The notes beneath the pieces were generated by a model. That model was not told the DNA's origin. It saw nothing but the letters and a program-made list of their open reading frames with translations, and made no database searches. Made by a program: the position numbers and the translations under genes. DNA of 64,000 bases, from NCBI GenBank assembly GCA_964429575.1, contig CAYSCX010000011.1, forward strand, positions 22,357-86,356. The letters are read 5' to 3'. Source of the stretch: CAYSCX01 sp964429575 (GTDB lineage: Bacteria; Desulfobacterota; Binatia; Binatales; Binataceae). This document shows positions 34,202 to 42,812 of the stretch, piece after piece. The first letter of the stretch is position 1; the number at the start of each line of letters is the position of its first letter.

Positions 34202-35020
34202 TTACTTTTTCGCGAATGGACGGTCGCGCTCAGTAAGCGCGGCCTTGAGTCCCTTCTCCTGGCTGGCCTTCATCCAGTTCTTCACCGCGTCGGTCTGATG
34301 CGCGATCACGTCCAGGTCGGCGGACGATTGCTCGGCGGCGCGGAACCCCATTACCTCGAGGTAGCGGTTGACCGCCGCCTTGTGCAGCATCAGCAAGTCC
34401 GCCGGCACCATCGCGACGCGCCGCGCGTACGCGAGCGTCTCGGCCTCGAGCTTGTCCTTGGGGAACACGCGATTTACCAGGTGCCAGTCGAGCGCCTCTT
34501 GCGCGCCCATCAGGTCGCCCGTAAACAAGTACTCCTTGGTCTTGCGCGGCCCCATCAGTACGGGCCAGAGCGACAGCGTCGGCAAGACGCCCAGCGCGCG
34601 GCCAGCCGGATGCCCGAACACTGCGTCCTCGCTTGCGAACACCAGGTCGCAGTGCCCGACGAATTCCGTGCCGCCGGCAAGGCAGTAGCCGTGCACTTGC
34701 GCGATGGTCGGCTTGTTGATGCTCCAAAGGCGCTGCCAGCGCTCGATGGTCTTGTGCAGACCGATCCGATCCGAAATCACCGTGAAGCGGGCGCCCGATG
34801 ACTGCGTGCCTTGGAGGTCGTAGCCGGCGGAGAAGGCGCGGCCGGCTCCGCGGAAGATGAGCACGCTCGCGTCGGGGTTCGACTCGTACTCGTCCATCAC
34901 GCCGTCGAGCTCGCGCAGCAACGCCTGCGACAGAGCGTTGAGCTTTTCGGGCCGGTTGAGCGTACAGCGATAAACATGCTCCTCAACTTTTTCGTAAACG
35001 AGCGTCTGATAATCGGCCAT
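34202..35020 (-). CDS. Enoyl-CoA hydratase/isomerase (crotonase) family protein
   Basis: The 272-residue protein has the crotonase fold: LNRPEKLNALSQALLREL near residue 20, the oxyanion-hole segment AFSAGYDLQG near residue 62, and QVHGYCLAGGTEFVGHCDLVFA near residue 108 with the second oxyanion glycine. The Glu usually at the catalytic positions is not clear; FGHPAGRALGVLPTLSLW lines the active site. A hydratase, isomerase or hydrolase role all remain possible. GAGG is about 8 bases before ATG 35020. The stop is 15 bases after the hydrolase gene upstream (35036). Confidence 0.88.
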   Translation of the reverse strand: MADYQTLVYEKVEEHVYRCTLNRPEKLNALSQALLRELDGVMDEYESNPDASVLIFRGAGRAFSAGYDLQGTQSSGARFTVISDRIGLHKTIERWQRLWSINKPTIAQVHGYCLAGGTEFVGHCDLVFASEDAVFGHPAGRALGVLPTLSLWPVLMGPRKTKEYLFTGDLMGAQEALDWHLVNRVFPKDKLEAETLAYARRVAMVPADLLMLHKAAVNRYLEVMGFRAAEQSSADLDVIAHQTDAVKNWMKASQEKGLKAALTERDRPFAKK

Positions 35021-35035
35021 TGCTGATACCTCGGT

Positions 35036-35860
35036 CTATTTCACTGCGGCGAGGAAATCGCCGGGGACGCCAGCGGCCTCGGCGACCGCCTCCCAGAAGA
35101 ACATGTGCCCGGCGTCCTTGATGATGTGAGATTTGGAGCCAACGATGCGCTTGTGGAGCACTTCGGCGTTCTGGCAGGGCACGATCGCGTCGTCATCGCC
35201 GTGGATGATTAGCGTGGGCGACTTGATCTGCGGAAGGCGCTCCCAACTGTCGAACCCCTGAATCGCGGCGCCCTGGCGCATGAAGGTGTGGATCGGCGTG
35301 ACCGGATACTTTCCGATGTCGGCAATCGCCTGATCGAGACAGGCCTTGCCGTAGTCCGAGTTGAGAAATTTTTTGCCGCACGCCGCCGCGAATGCCTTGC
35401 GCGCCTGCTCCTCGGGCGATGCGCCGGGCACCGGCATCAACGCCGCGACCGCCTCGGGCGCCGCGGGAATCGAGTGGCCCATTCCGCAGTTGGTGCAGCC
35501 GAGCACCAGTCCGCGCGTCTTCGAGGCGTACGACAACGCAAATTCCTGCGCGATCATTCCGCCCATCGAGATGCCATAGATGTGGGCGCGTGGAATCTTG
35601 GCGTGGTCGAGTACTGCGGCGATGTCGGACGCCATATCTGCGAGAGCCCAGGAACGATCGGGCTTGTCGCTTTCGCCGGTGCCACGGTTATCAAGCAGGA
35701 TCAGCTTGAATCGCTTCTCCATCGCGGCGACGAACGGTTCGCCCCAGCCGCGCATCGAACCGCTGAATCCCATGATGAGCGCGACGGGTTCGCCCGCGCC
35801 ACGGATTTCGTAGCGGATGTTGAGGTCGTCGTGACTTTTCGCGAATTCCCGGATCGCCAA
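35036..35860 (-). CDS. Alpha/beta hydrolase
   Basis: The 274-residue protein has the alpha/beta-hydrolase pattern: LIMGFSGSMRGWGEPF (oxyanion loop), DNRGTGESDKP, the nucleophile elbow YGISMGGMIAQ with Ser near residue 100, the acid in IHGDDDAIVP near residue 220, and the terminal His in DAGHMFFWE near residue 252. The start is a TTG at 35860 with GGGAG 8 bases upstream; no better start exists. It is tandem with the crotonase gene (15 bases), suggesting shared function in acyl or lactone hydrolysis; the substrate is unknown. Confidence 0.88.
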   Translation of the reverse strand: MAIREFAKSHDDLNIRYEIRGAGEPVALIMGFSGSMRGWGEPFVAAMEKRFKLILLDNRGTGESDKPDRSWALADMASDIAAVLDHAKIPRAHIYGISMGGMIAQEFALSYASKTRGLVLGCTNCGMGHSIPAAPEAVAALMPVPGASPEEQARKAFAAACGKKFLNSDYGKACLDQAIADIGKYPVTPIHTFMRQGAAIQGFDSWERLPQIKSPTLIIHGDDDAIVPCQNAEVLHKRIVGSKSHIIKDAGHMFFWEAVAEAAGVPGDFLAAVK

Positions 35861-35950
35861 ATGAGCTACTCCCTTCGCGCAGACTCGGACGGCCGCGATA
35901 GTAGCGCCAAGCTCTGCGAACCGTCAAAGCGAGGCGGCTGGCCGCGCCGA

Positions 35951-37216
35951 TTACTGAGGCGAGAGTTGCAGGCGAACCGGCATGTGCTTGATGCCGCCCA
36001 CGAAGCTGGAGCGGAGGCGCTCCACGTTCCCGGTCAGTTCCGCGTGAGCAAGCCAGCGGATAAGTTCCTTGAAGATCACTTCCAATTCGAGCCGCGCGAG
36101 ATTCGCGCCGAGGCAAAAGTGCTCGCCGATTCCGAACGCGAGATGCGGATTGGGGTCGCGCGTGATGTCGAACTTGAACGGCTCATCAAAGACGTCCTCA
36201 TCGCGGTTCGCAGAGGGATAGAACAGCCCGAGCGACTGGCCGGCCTTGATGCTCTGGCCGCGGAGTTGGTAGCCAGCGGTCGCGGTGCGCGCGAACTGGA
36301 TGACCGGCGTCGTCCAGCGGACGATCTCCTCGACCGCGCTTCGAATCAGCTCTGGGTTCTTTCGCAGCAGGTTCCACTGAGCGGGATTTTCGATGAATGC
36401 CAGCAGGCCGCCGGTGGTCGCATTGCGCGTGGTCTCGTTGCCGGCCACCACCAGCAGCAGGAAGTACGACATCAGTTCGAACGTCGGAAGCGGCTGACCG
36501 TCGAGACGCGCTTGAACCAGCACGGTCGTGAGGTCGTCCTCGGGCTTTTTCTTGCGCTCCTCGACAAGGTTGTTGAAGTAGGTGAACAGGCCCTCGCGCG
36601 CGCGCAAGATGGTGTCCTTGGGCGTCGAACCGCCCTGGAATTCGGGGTCGCCCGAGCCGATGGTCTGATTGGTCCAGTGGAACAGTTGCTCGCGATCCTT
36701 GCGCGGGACGCCGATTAGCGCCGCGATGACATCAAGCGGGACCCGCGCGGCGATGTCGGTTACGAAGTCGCACTCGATGGCCCCGTTGCGCCCGCGCGCA
36801 GCGACCTGCTCCATGAGGCTCTGCGTGATGTGGTCAACCTCGGACTCGAGCGCGCGCACCGCCTGAGGCGTGAAGCGGCGATTGACCAAGTCGCGGTACT
36901 TGCCGTGCTCGGGCGGGTCCATGTTGAGCAGGTGGCGAAAGAGAGTCTCGCCGGGCTGGAATGAGGGATCGTTGAGCGCGACGATCAAGCGCGGGCGATT
37001 GATGAACAATTTCGGCTGGCGGGAGATCTCAATGATGTCGGCGTGGCGGGTGATTGCCCAAAACGGCTCGACGTTGGGGCGGGTGTACCAAAAGACCGGC
37101 GCGTGCTTGCGCAGGTAGGTCCATTCGCGATGCGGGTAGCCGTTTTGCTGGAAGTGGTCGGGAGTGACGATGTCGAGCGTTTCGAGCGTCAGTCCTTCGG
37201 TGTTCACCGGCAGCAT
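35951..37216 (-). CDS. Cytochrome P450
   Basis: The 421-residue protein is a soluble bacterial class-I-type P450. The oxygen-activating I-helix has AGNETTRN, the K-helix EEIVR carries the ExxR motif, and the heme loop HLAFGIGEHFCLGANLARLE has the proximal ligand Cys368. It resembles CYP families that hydroxylate steroids, terpenoids or fatty acids. No ferredoxin or reductase gene is next to it, so redox partners lie elsewhere. It is upstream of the hydrolase-crotonase pair on the same strand (90-base gap), consistent with a catabolic operon. Confidence 0.94.
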   Translation of the reverse strand: MLPVNTEGLTLETLDIVTPDHFQQNGYPHREWTYLRKHAPVFWYTRPNVEPFWAITRHADIIEISRQPKLFINRPRLIVALNDPSFQPGETLFRHLLNMDPPEHGKYRDLVNRRFTPQAVRALESEVDHITQSLMEQVAARGRNGAIECDFVTDIAARVPLDVIAALIGVPRKDREQLFHWTNQTIGSGDPEFQGGSTPKDTILRAREGLFTYFNNLVEERKKKPEDDLTTVLVQARLDGQPLPTFELMSYFLLLVVAGNETTRNATTGGLLAFIENPAQWNLLRKNPELIRSAVEEIVRWTTPVIQFARTATAGYQLRGQSIKAGQSLGLFYPSANRDEDVFDEPFKFDITRDPNPHLAFGIGEHFCLGANLARLELEVIFKELIRWLAHAELTGNVERLRSSFVGGIKHMPVRLQLSPQ

Positions 37217-37300
37217 CCTTCGTGATCAGCAGCCGCGCGCCAACGACGCATGATTGACCGCACGATGATATTCAATGAATCACCGGCTCGACACAACCCG

Positions 37301-37489
37301 CTAGCAGGCTGTTGAAAAACGCATTTTCAACAGCCTGCTCCCTCTCTCGCGTCTCCCCCGGAGGGGGAGAAGATAAGGAAGGAAGCCCGATCCTTCGCCG
37401 CTGGCTCAGGACAAGTCTTTCACGCAGGATGTTGAAGACGAAGTCGATGCCATTGTGGACTCCGAGGCTTTTCTCAAAACCCTGTTAGG
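37301..37489. mobile_element. MITE-like element, copy 1
   Basis: The 189 bp element starts CTAGCAGGCTGTTGA and ends AAACCCTGTTAGG, whose reverse complement matches the start imperfectly. It opens with a perfect hairpin (15 bp arms, 37304-37318 and 37324-37338, 5-base loop). A second copy at 47471-47660 shares most of the sequence, including CTCAGGACAAG and the AGGGGGAGAAGAT stretch. No transposase is encoded. It lies between divergent P450 and hydrolase genes, so it may affect their promoters. The rest of this 419-base gap shows no gene. Confidence 0.75.
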
Positions 37490-37635
37490 GGCGCGGACGC
37501 CAGCGCGGGCCGACCTGCCAGAAGACGCGTTGCAGAGGGCGTTGCCGATTAGGCCGGACGGTGTGATACCTAAGGCAAACGAAGCGCGCCGCCCGCAGTG
37601 AGCGGGCACGCGACAATCGCAAGGCAGCGTCGCGG

Positions 37636-38466
37636 ATGGCTCAAAGCAAGTTCGTCAGCGTCAACGGCATCAAACTTCACTATCTCGACTACGGCGGCAC
37701 CGATAAGCCGCCGCTGGTTTGCATCCACGGTTTCACCGGCAATGCGCACAACTTCGACGGCCTCGCGCCGCACCTGATCAAGAAATATCACGCCATGTCG
37801 CTAGACGTTCGCGGGCGCGGCGACAGCCAGTGGAGCGCGCAAACGGAGTACATCCCGCAACAGTACTTGAGCGACCTGGCTGCGATGCTCGACACGCTTG
37901 GCATCTCGCGCGTGACGCTCATCGGCACTTCGATGGGCGGGGTGGTCGTGACGCTTTACGGCGGAGGGTATCCAGACCGAGTCGAGCGCGTCGTGCTCAA
38001 CGACATCGGACCGGACGTGGATCCGGCGGGCATCGCCAGAATCACTTCCTATGTCGGCGGGGCGCCGGAGCATTTCAAGGATTTGAATGAGGTTGCTGAT
38101 TACTACCGCGCAATCTACCCGCCGGTCGCGAAGCTGCCCGAGGCGGAGTTGCTCGATTTCGTGAAGTGGGCGGTGAAACCCGCCGGGGGCGGCGGACTCA
38201 CTTGGAAAATGGACCCCGCGATTCGGCAGCCGATGCGCGGTCCATCGGCGCGGCCGTTCGATTTGTGGACGCCGTACGCGCGCTTCAAGGCTCCGGTGCT
38301 GGTCGTGCGAGGCGCGGAGAGCGACATTCTTTCGCGCCGAACCTGCGAAAAGATGAAGCACTCGCATCCGCAGACCACGGTGGTCGAGGTGCCCGGCGTC
38401 GGGCACGCGCCGTCGCTGCTCGAGCCGGAGTCGCTGGCGGCCTTGAAAGAGTTCCTGCGGCTCTAG
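37636..38466 (+). CDS. Alpha/beta hydrolase
   Basis: The 276-residue protein has the oxyanion motif CIHGFTGNAHNFDG, DVRGRGDSQWS, the nucleophile elbow LIGTSMGGVVV with Ser near residue 100, the acid in VRGAESDILSR near residue 225 and the His in PGVGHAPSL near residue 254. This resembles esterases or C-C hydrolases. ATG 37636 gives the standard N-terminus NGIKLHYLDYGG; an AAGG lies 11 bases upstream. It stands alone on the plus strand, divergent from the P450 gene with the MITE between. Confidence 0.88.
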   Translation: MAQSKFVSVNGIKLHYLDYGGTDKPPLVCIHGFTGNAHNFDGLAPHLIKKYHAMSLDVRGRGDSQWSAQTEYIPQQYLSDLAAMLDTLGISRVTLIGTSMGGVVVTLYGGGYPDRVERVVLNDIGPDVDPAGIARITSYVGGAPEHFKDLNEVADYYRAIYPPVAKLPEAELLDFVKWAVKPAGGGGLTWKMDPAIRQPMRGPSARPFDLWTPYARFKAPVLVVRGAESDILSRRTCEKMKHSHPQTTVVEVPGVGHAPSLLEPESLAALKEFLRL

Positions 38467-38475
38467 CCGGCCGCC

Positions 38476-39093
38476 CTAGTCGGGGTCGCGTCGAAACGTC
38501 CAAAACGGCAGATTGCTCGACGGCTCGATACTCTCGACTACGACTCGAAAGCCGTTCTTGCGATAGAACTCGACATTGCGCGGCTGAAAAGTCTCGAGGT
38601 AGCACGCGAGTTTCTCGCGCTGCGCACGGTCGAGCATCGCGCGCAGCAGGGTGCCGCCGGTGCCCCTGCCCTGCACGTCAGGATCGACGCCGAGCCACGG
38701 GAGATACCAATGTAGCGCGTTCAACTCGCGTCGATGCAGCTCGCCAAGATGGTCCGCGGATTTCCAAAAGCGCCGTGCGGCGTCATTGCCGAGCGCGTCG
38801 CCGGGAGTCGCCAATTTGATCTGCGCGACGACCTCGTCACCGTCCTGCGAAGAATCTTCGCGAAGCCATAGCGCCGCGGCGTGGGGAGTGCCCGCGGTCG
38901 TCAGGCATTCACCAACCAACTCGGAGTACTTGACGAACCAGCGAAAGACACCTGGCAGAGCGAGCGCACGCGCAGCGGGATCAGGCACCGCGTACACCCA
39001 GAGCGGATCAGAATGGAACGCGCGCGCGAGAATGATGGCGGCCGCGTCGTAGTGCGACGGCTCCAGCCTCACGACCGAGGTAGCTTCGGTCAC
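38476..39093 (-). CDS. GNAT family N-acetyltransferase
   Basis: The 205-residue protein shows the acetyl-CoA motif LGVDPDVQGRGTGGTLLRAML near residue 142, followed by YLETFQPRNVEFYRKNGFRVV, which is the YxxxGF element. The N-terminal half, with RAFHSDPLWVYAVPD, resembles acetyltransferases that act on toxins or small amines. The start is a GTG. It is convergent with the hydrolase gene and could be unrelated to the catabolic cluster. Confidence 0.88.
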   Translation of the reverse strand: MTEATSVVRLEPSHYDAAAIILARAFHSDPLWVYAVPDPAARALALPGVFRWFVKYSELVGECLTTAGTPHAAALWLREDSSQDGDEVVAQIKLATPGDALGNDAARRFWKSADHLGELHRRELNALHWYLPWLGVDPDVQGRGTGGTLLRAMLDRAQREKLACYLETFQPRNVEFYRKNGFRVVVESIEPSSNLPFWTFRRDPD

Positions 39094-39148
39094 TCACCGC
39101 TCCCGGCGTCAGTGCGCAAACTCGACCGTCACCTCGCCTCGGCGCGCT

Positions 39149-39544
39149 CTACGCGCCGGCGCCCTTGTGCTCGATAAGTTCGATCTTGTAGCCGTTAGGA
39201 TCCTCGATGAACGCGATCACCGTGCTGCCGTGTTTCATCGGGCCGGGCTCGCGCGAAATCTTGACGCCGGCCGCCTTGAGCCGCTCGCAGGTTTTGTAGA
39301 TGTCGTCAACTCCGAGCGCGATATGTCCGTAGGCGGTGCCAAGGTCGTACTGCTTGACGCCGTAGTTGTAGGTGAGCTCGATGACGGCACTATCGCGTTC
39401 ATCGCCGTAGCCGACGAAGGCGAGCGTAAATTCCCCGCTGGGGAAATCGTGCTTGCGAAGCAGTTTCATCCCCAGGTGCTCGCAGTAGAACTTGAGCGAC
39501 TCTTCGAGGTCGTTGACGCGGAGCATGGTGTGCAGCATTCGCAT
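39149..39544 (-). CDS. gloA: Lactoylglutathione lyase (glyoxalase I)
   Basis: From ATG 39544, with AGAGGTGAT upstream, the product is 131 residues and begins MRMLHTMLRVNDLEESLKFY like E. coli GloA. Metal ligands are His5, Glu56 region in VIELTYNYG, His in YGHIALGVDD and Glu in GYKIELIEHK. It isomerises the methylglyoxal-glutathione hemithioacetal. A start 21 bases upstream is possible. The neighbouring gene at 39562 on the same strand is a UPF0175 protein. Confidence 0.93.
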   Translation of the reverse strand: MRMLHTMLRVNDLEESLKFYCEHLGMKLLRKHDFPSGEFTLAFVGYGDERDSAVIELTYNYGVKQYDLGTAYGHIALGVDDIYKTCERLKAAGVKISREPGPMKHGSTVIAFIEDPNGYKIELIEHKGAGA

Positions 39545-39561
39545 TGGGATCACCTCTTTAG

Positions 39562-39840
39562 TCATGCCGGCGTAGCGCGTGTGCGCTTCGCAGCAATTGC
39601 TTTCTGAAGCTCGCTGCGAATCGTTGCAAACTCCTTTTCGGTGGGCGTGATTCCGGCCGCCTCCATTCGTCGCACCAGTTCGTGACGATCGATGCCGAGC
39701 ATCGTCTGCGCCTCGTGCTCGTGTAAACGCTTCACGCGCACCAGTTCGAGGATCAACAGTTCCCGCGCGCGCGCCCGAAACGGCTCCTGCGGGTATTGCG
39801 CGTCGAAAAGATCGGCGGGGAGGTCGATTTCGATCTTCAT
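39562..39840 (-). CDS. UPF0175 family small protein (antitoxin-like)
   Basis: The 92-residue protein begins MKIEIDLPADLFDA and contains ELLILELVRVKRLHEHEAQTMLGIDRHELVRRM, the UPF0175 core that resembles a MerR/RHH-like antitoxin helix-turn-helix (ALxLYxxGxxSLGxAAxLxGxxRxxF). Such proteins are often partners of PIN or DUF3368 toxins, yet no toxin gene adjoins; the next gene downstream is gloA (17 bases). An ATG 39 bases upstream (39879) could give an extended N-terminus. Confidence 0.75.
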   Translation of the reverse strand: MKIEIDLPADLFDAQYPQEPFRARARELLILELVRVKRLHEHEAQTMLGIDRHELVRRMEAAGITPTEKEFATIRSELQKAIAAKRTRATPA

Positions 39841-40007
39841 CGAGTACGATCCGTGACTTTCCGTAATCGGCTCGGGCATGTCAAACGTGCGCGCGCGCAG
39901 CAGAAGGCGGGCGAGAGCAGCTTTGCCAATCCGGCGCGAGATGGACTAGCTTTAGCCGCGGACGGTACCGGGTGAGGCCGCGCGGCCAGCCCAGGGGAGG
40001 CGCATCG

Positions 40008-41192
40008 ATGGATTTCAACTTCGACCCCGAGGACGAAGAATTCCGCCGCGAGCTGCGCGCGTGGCTTGGGAAGAACAAGCCTGAGGGAAGAATCACCGAA
40101 GCCGAAACGATCGGCGGGGATGACGACGACGCGGTATGGAACCGCAACCTCGGGTGGTACCGCAAGCTCGCGTCGGGCGGCTGGACTGGCATCGAGTGGC
40201 CAAAAGAGCACGGCGGGCGCAGCGCCGGCATCCTGCAATCGATCGTCTATCACCAGGAACTCGGGCGCTCGCGCGCTCCCCTGCCCTACCTCGGCTCGGG
40301 TCTCGGACTCATCGGACCGACGCTGATGCATTGGGGCAGCGAGGAGCAGAAGCAGCGCTACCTGCCGAAAATCCTCTCAGGCGACGAAATTTGGTGCCAG
40401 GGATACTCGGAGCCCAACGCCGGCTCCGACCTTGCGTCGTTGCAGACACGCGCGATCGAGGACGGCGATGACTTCATCGTCAACGGTCAAAAGATTTGGA
40501 CTTCTAGCGCGCAACGCGCGGATTGGATCTTCCTGCTGGTGAGGACCGACCCCGAGGCACCTAAGCATCGCGGCATCAGCTACCTGCTCGTTGACATGAG
40601 GAGCCAGGGCGTTCTCGTCCGACCGCTCGTGCAAATGACTGGCGCCAAGGGCTTCAACGAAGTCTTCTTTGAGGACGTGCGGGTGCCGAAGTCCAACTTG
40701 GTCGGCGAGAAGAACCAGGGATGGCAGGTCGCGATCACCACTCTTATGTACGAACGCAACGGCGCGGGCGGTGGTGCCGGCGGTCAGATTCGCGACTTGG
40801 TCAAGCTAGCGAAGTCGGTCAAGCGCGGCGGCAAGACCGCGTGGGACGACAAGGAAGTGCGCCAGAAAATCGTGCAGTTCATCAGCGAATCGACCGCGCT
40901 CCGCTACACTGGCTATAGGCAGTTGACACGGCGGCTCAAGGGGCTGCCGCCGGGACCCGAGGGATCGATGATGAAGCTGTGCGGCTCCGAGTTGAATTTG
41001 CGGATCCAGATGTTTGCGATGGAGTTGCTTGGGCCGTACTCGCAAATCGAGCACAAGGCGCCGCACGCGGTCGACCAGGGCAAGTGGCTCTTCAGAATGC
41101 TTGCGGCGCGCGGGATGACGATCGCGGCGGGGACGAATCAGATTCAGCACAACATAATCGGCGAGCGGGTGCTCGGTCTGCCGAAGGGGTAG
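40008..41192 (+). CDS. Acyl-CoA dehydrogenase family protein, paralog 1
   Basis: ATG 40008 has GGGGAGG with a 7-base spacer. The 394-residue protein has the ACAD fold with the flavin signature WCQGYSEPNAGSDLASLQTRA near residue 130, TSSAQRADWIFLLVRTD, and the C-terminal GTNQIQHNIIGERVLGLPKG. The N-terminal domain FRRELRAWLG and the EHGGRS segment fit FadE-type enzymes of sterol, cyclic or branched acyl-CoA degradation rather than short-chain types. It is the first of three tandem paralogs; a ~30 bp remnant of its 3' end recurs at 41249-41278. Confidence 0.93.
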   Translation: MDFNFDPEDEEFRRELRAWLGKNKPEGRITEAETIGGDDDDAVWNRNLGWYRKLASGGWTGIEWPKEHGGRSAGILQSIVYHQELGRSRAPLPYLGSGLGLIGPTLMHWGSEEQKQRYLPKILSGDEIWCQGYSEPNAGSDLASLQTRAIEDGDDFIVNGQKIWTSSAQRADWIFLLVRTDPEAPKHRGISYLLVDMRSQGVLVRPLVQMTGAKGFNEVFFEDVRVPKSNLVGEKNQGWQVAITTLMYERNGAGGGAGGQIRDLVKLAKSVKRGGKTAWDDKEVRQKIVQFISESTALRYTGYRQLTRRLKGLPPGPEGSMMKLCGSELNLRIQMFAMELLGPYSQIEHKAPHAVDQGKWLFRMLAARGMTIAAGTNQIQHNIIGERVLGLPKG

Positions 41193-41218
41193 CGGGCGCC
41201 GAGAAGGCACCTGAACAA

Positions 41219-41238
41219 GGGCGGTTCGCGAACCGCCC
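41219..41238. repeat. Perfect 20 bp palindrome, copy 1
   Basis: GGGCGGTTCGCGAACCGCCC is a perfect 20-base palindrome, followed by CCTA. The identical palindrome occurs at 44014-44033, each copy shortly after an acyl-CoA dehydrogenase stop codon. Confidence 0.9.
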
Positions 41239-41248
41239 CTATAAGAGA

Positions 41249-41278
41249 GAGCGAGTGCTGGAGCTACCGAAGGGGTAG
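41249..41278 (+). repeat. Remnant duplicate of the dehydrogenase 3' end
   Basis: This 30-base stretch matches the last codons of paralog 1 at 25 of 30 positions and reads ERVLELPKG followed by a stop, against the normal ERVLGLPKG. It suggests a tandem duplication event left a fragment between paralogs 1 and 2. Confidence 0.65.
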
Positions 41279-41317
41279 GCATCGCGGAGAGGCAAGCCGA
41301 AAGCGGAGAACAACCAG

Positions 41318-42502
41318 ATGGATTTCACGTACAGCGCCGAAGACGAAGCATTCAGGCAGGAATTCCGAGCGTGGCTTAAGGGCAACCTCAAGCACGCGCC
41401 CAAGATTCGCGATGTGTTCGCGGAGGAAGACGACAACGATTGGAATGCGCGCGTCGGATGGCACAAGCGACTCAATGCGGGTGGTTGGGTCGCGCCGCAC
41501 TGGCCCAAGGAGTTCGGCGGGCGCGGATGCTCGATGCTGCAGACGGTGATCTATCACGAGGAGCTGGACAAGAACGGACTGCGCGAACCGTACGTCGGGA
41601 TGGGAATCAGCCTCATCGGGCCGACGCTCATGCATTGGGGCAGCGACGAACAGAAGAGCCGGTACCTTCCGAGGATTCTCACCGGCGATCAGGTTTGGTG
41701 TCAGGGATACTCGGAGCCGAACGCGGGCTCCGATCTCGCATCGCTGCAGACACGGGCGGTCGAAGAAGGCGACTACTACATCGTCAATGGCTCCAAGATC
41801 TGGACTTCGATGGCGCAGCACGCCGACATGGTCTTCCTGCTGGTGCGCACCGACACAGAGGCGCCCAAGCACAAGGGCATCAGCTACCTGCTGGTCGACA
41901 TGCACAGCCCCGGCGTCACGGTGCGTCCGCTGGTGCAGATGACGGGTGCGAAGGGCTTCAACCAGATTTTCTTCGAGGATGTGCGCGTTCCCAAGCAGAA
42001 CCTCGTCGGCGAAAAGAACCAGGGCTGGCAGGTCGCGATCACGACATTGATGTTCGAGCGCGCCGGAAGCGTGGGCGACCGAGGCGCGATGAGCGAGGTG
42101 CAAGAGCTCGCGGACCTCGCCAAGCGCATCAAGCGCTACGGCAAGCGCGGGTGGGACGATGCGAGTGTGCGGCAGAAGATCGCGGAGTTCGCGTGCGATG
42201 CCGCGGCGCTTCGCTACACGGGCTATAGGCAGTTGACGCGCCAGTTGCGCGGGCTTCCGCCGGGGCCGGAAGGCTCGATGATGAAGCTGTGCCGCTCGGA
42301 GCTGGCTCTGCGCATGGCGTTATTCGCGATGGAGCTTTTGGGCGCACACAGCCAGCTTGAGTACAAGGCGCCGTTCGCGGTCGATGCGGGCCTGTGGTCA
42401 TCCAGGATGTTGTCGGCGCGCGGCGGGACGATCGCGGCGGGAACGAATCAGATACAGCACAACATAATCGGCGAGCGCGTGCTGGGGTTGCCGAAGGGAT
42501 AG
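41318..42502 (+). CDS. Acyl-CoA dehydrogenase family protein, paralog 2
   Basis: The 394-residue protein is closely similar to its two neighbours: MDFTYSAEDEAFRQEFRAWL, WCQGYSEPNAGSDLASLQTRA, EKNQGWQVAITTLM, GLPPGPEGSMMKL and GTNQIQHNIIGERVLGLPKG are shared. Differences cluster in residues 25-60 and 240-290, which shape the acyl pocket. FAD-dependent alpha,beta-dehydrogenation of an acyl-CoA is the expected reaction. Electrons would pass to ETF, whose genes are not here. The start is preceded by AGCGGAG about 13 bases upstream. Confidence 0.93.
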   Translation: MDFTYSAEDEAFRQEFRAWLKGNLKHAPKIRDVFAEEDDNDWNARVGWHKRLNAGGWVAPHWPKEFGGRGCSMLQTVIYHEELDKNGLREPYVGMGISLIGPTLMHWGSDEQKSRYLPRILTGDQVWCQGYSEPNAGSDLASLQTRAVEEGDYYIVNGSKIWTSMAQHADMVFLLVRTDTEAPKHKGISYLLVDMHSPGVTVRPLVQMTGAKGFNQIFFEDVRVPKQNLVGEKNQGWQVAITTLMFERAGSVGDRGAMSEVQELADLAKRIKRYGKRGWDDASVRQKIAEFACDAAALRYTGYRQLTRQLRGLPPGPEGSMMKLCRSELALRMALFAMELLGAHSQLEYKAPFAVDAGLWSSRMLSARGGTIAAGTNQIQHNIIGERVLGLPKG

Positions 42503-42537
42503 CGAGCGCCGATCGTAGCGAAACGCAAAGCTTCGCC

Positions 42538-42647
42538 GGGATTCCTCGCTTCGCGGACTCCGCTCGGAATGACAGATGAAAAGCGGGCTCACCATGGTCA
42601 TTCCGAGCGCTTCGACGTTGCTCAGGGTAAACTCCGCGAGGAATCCC
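42538..42647. repeat. Inverted pair of the GGATTCC...GGAATGAC repeat
   Basis: A unit GGGATTCCTCGC...CGCTCGGAATGAC (42538-42573) is followed by an inverted form GTCATTCCGAGCGC...GCGAGGAATCCC (42597-42647), with a longer interruption in the second arm. A related single copy lies at 58742-58768. It fills most of the 310-base gap between paralogs 2 and 3; the remainder holds the promoter at 42705-42734. Confidence 0.8.
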
Positions 42648-42704
42648 GACGTGGTTTTCGCGTGAGGCGCGCTTCACGCAGAGGTTGGTGTAAGGCGAGC
42701 ATTC

Positions 42705-42734
42705 TTGCCTCGATTCCACGGCGCGTCATATAAC
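42705..42734 (+). promoter_or_regulatory. Candidate sigma-70 promoter of paralog 3
   Basis: TTGCCT (42705-42710, 4/6) and TATAAC (42729-42734, 5/6) are 18 bases apart, 79 bases before ATG 42813. It suggests the third dehydrogenase gene can be expressed apart from the first two. Confidence 0.5.
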
Positions 42735-42812
42735 ATCCGTTAGGCTGGAAACGCCCGCTCACGCAGTCACGCGGAGCGAGGCCGCAAGCATCCCCAGCGT
42801 CCGGAGGCATCG

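Noticed and set aside
34178..34205. Hairpin GTAACCGC/GCGGTTAC followed by T residues on the plus strand
   Set aside because: It has the form of a plus-strand terminator, but no plus-strand gene lies upstream within 2.5 kb, and it overlaps the crotonase stop, so it is probably fortuitous.
35288..36718. 476-codon open frame on the plus strand across the hydrolase and P450 genes
   Set aside because: It runs antisense through two well-identified genes and their gap, and its composition is Arg/Glu-rich without domains.
39923..39951. Promoter TTGCCA ... CTAGCT before acyl-CoA dehydrogenase paralog 1
   Set aside because: The -35 is good, but the -10 matches consensus poorly, so I did not list it as a feature.
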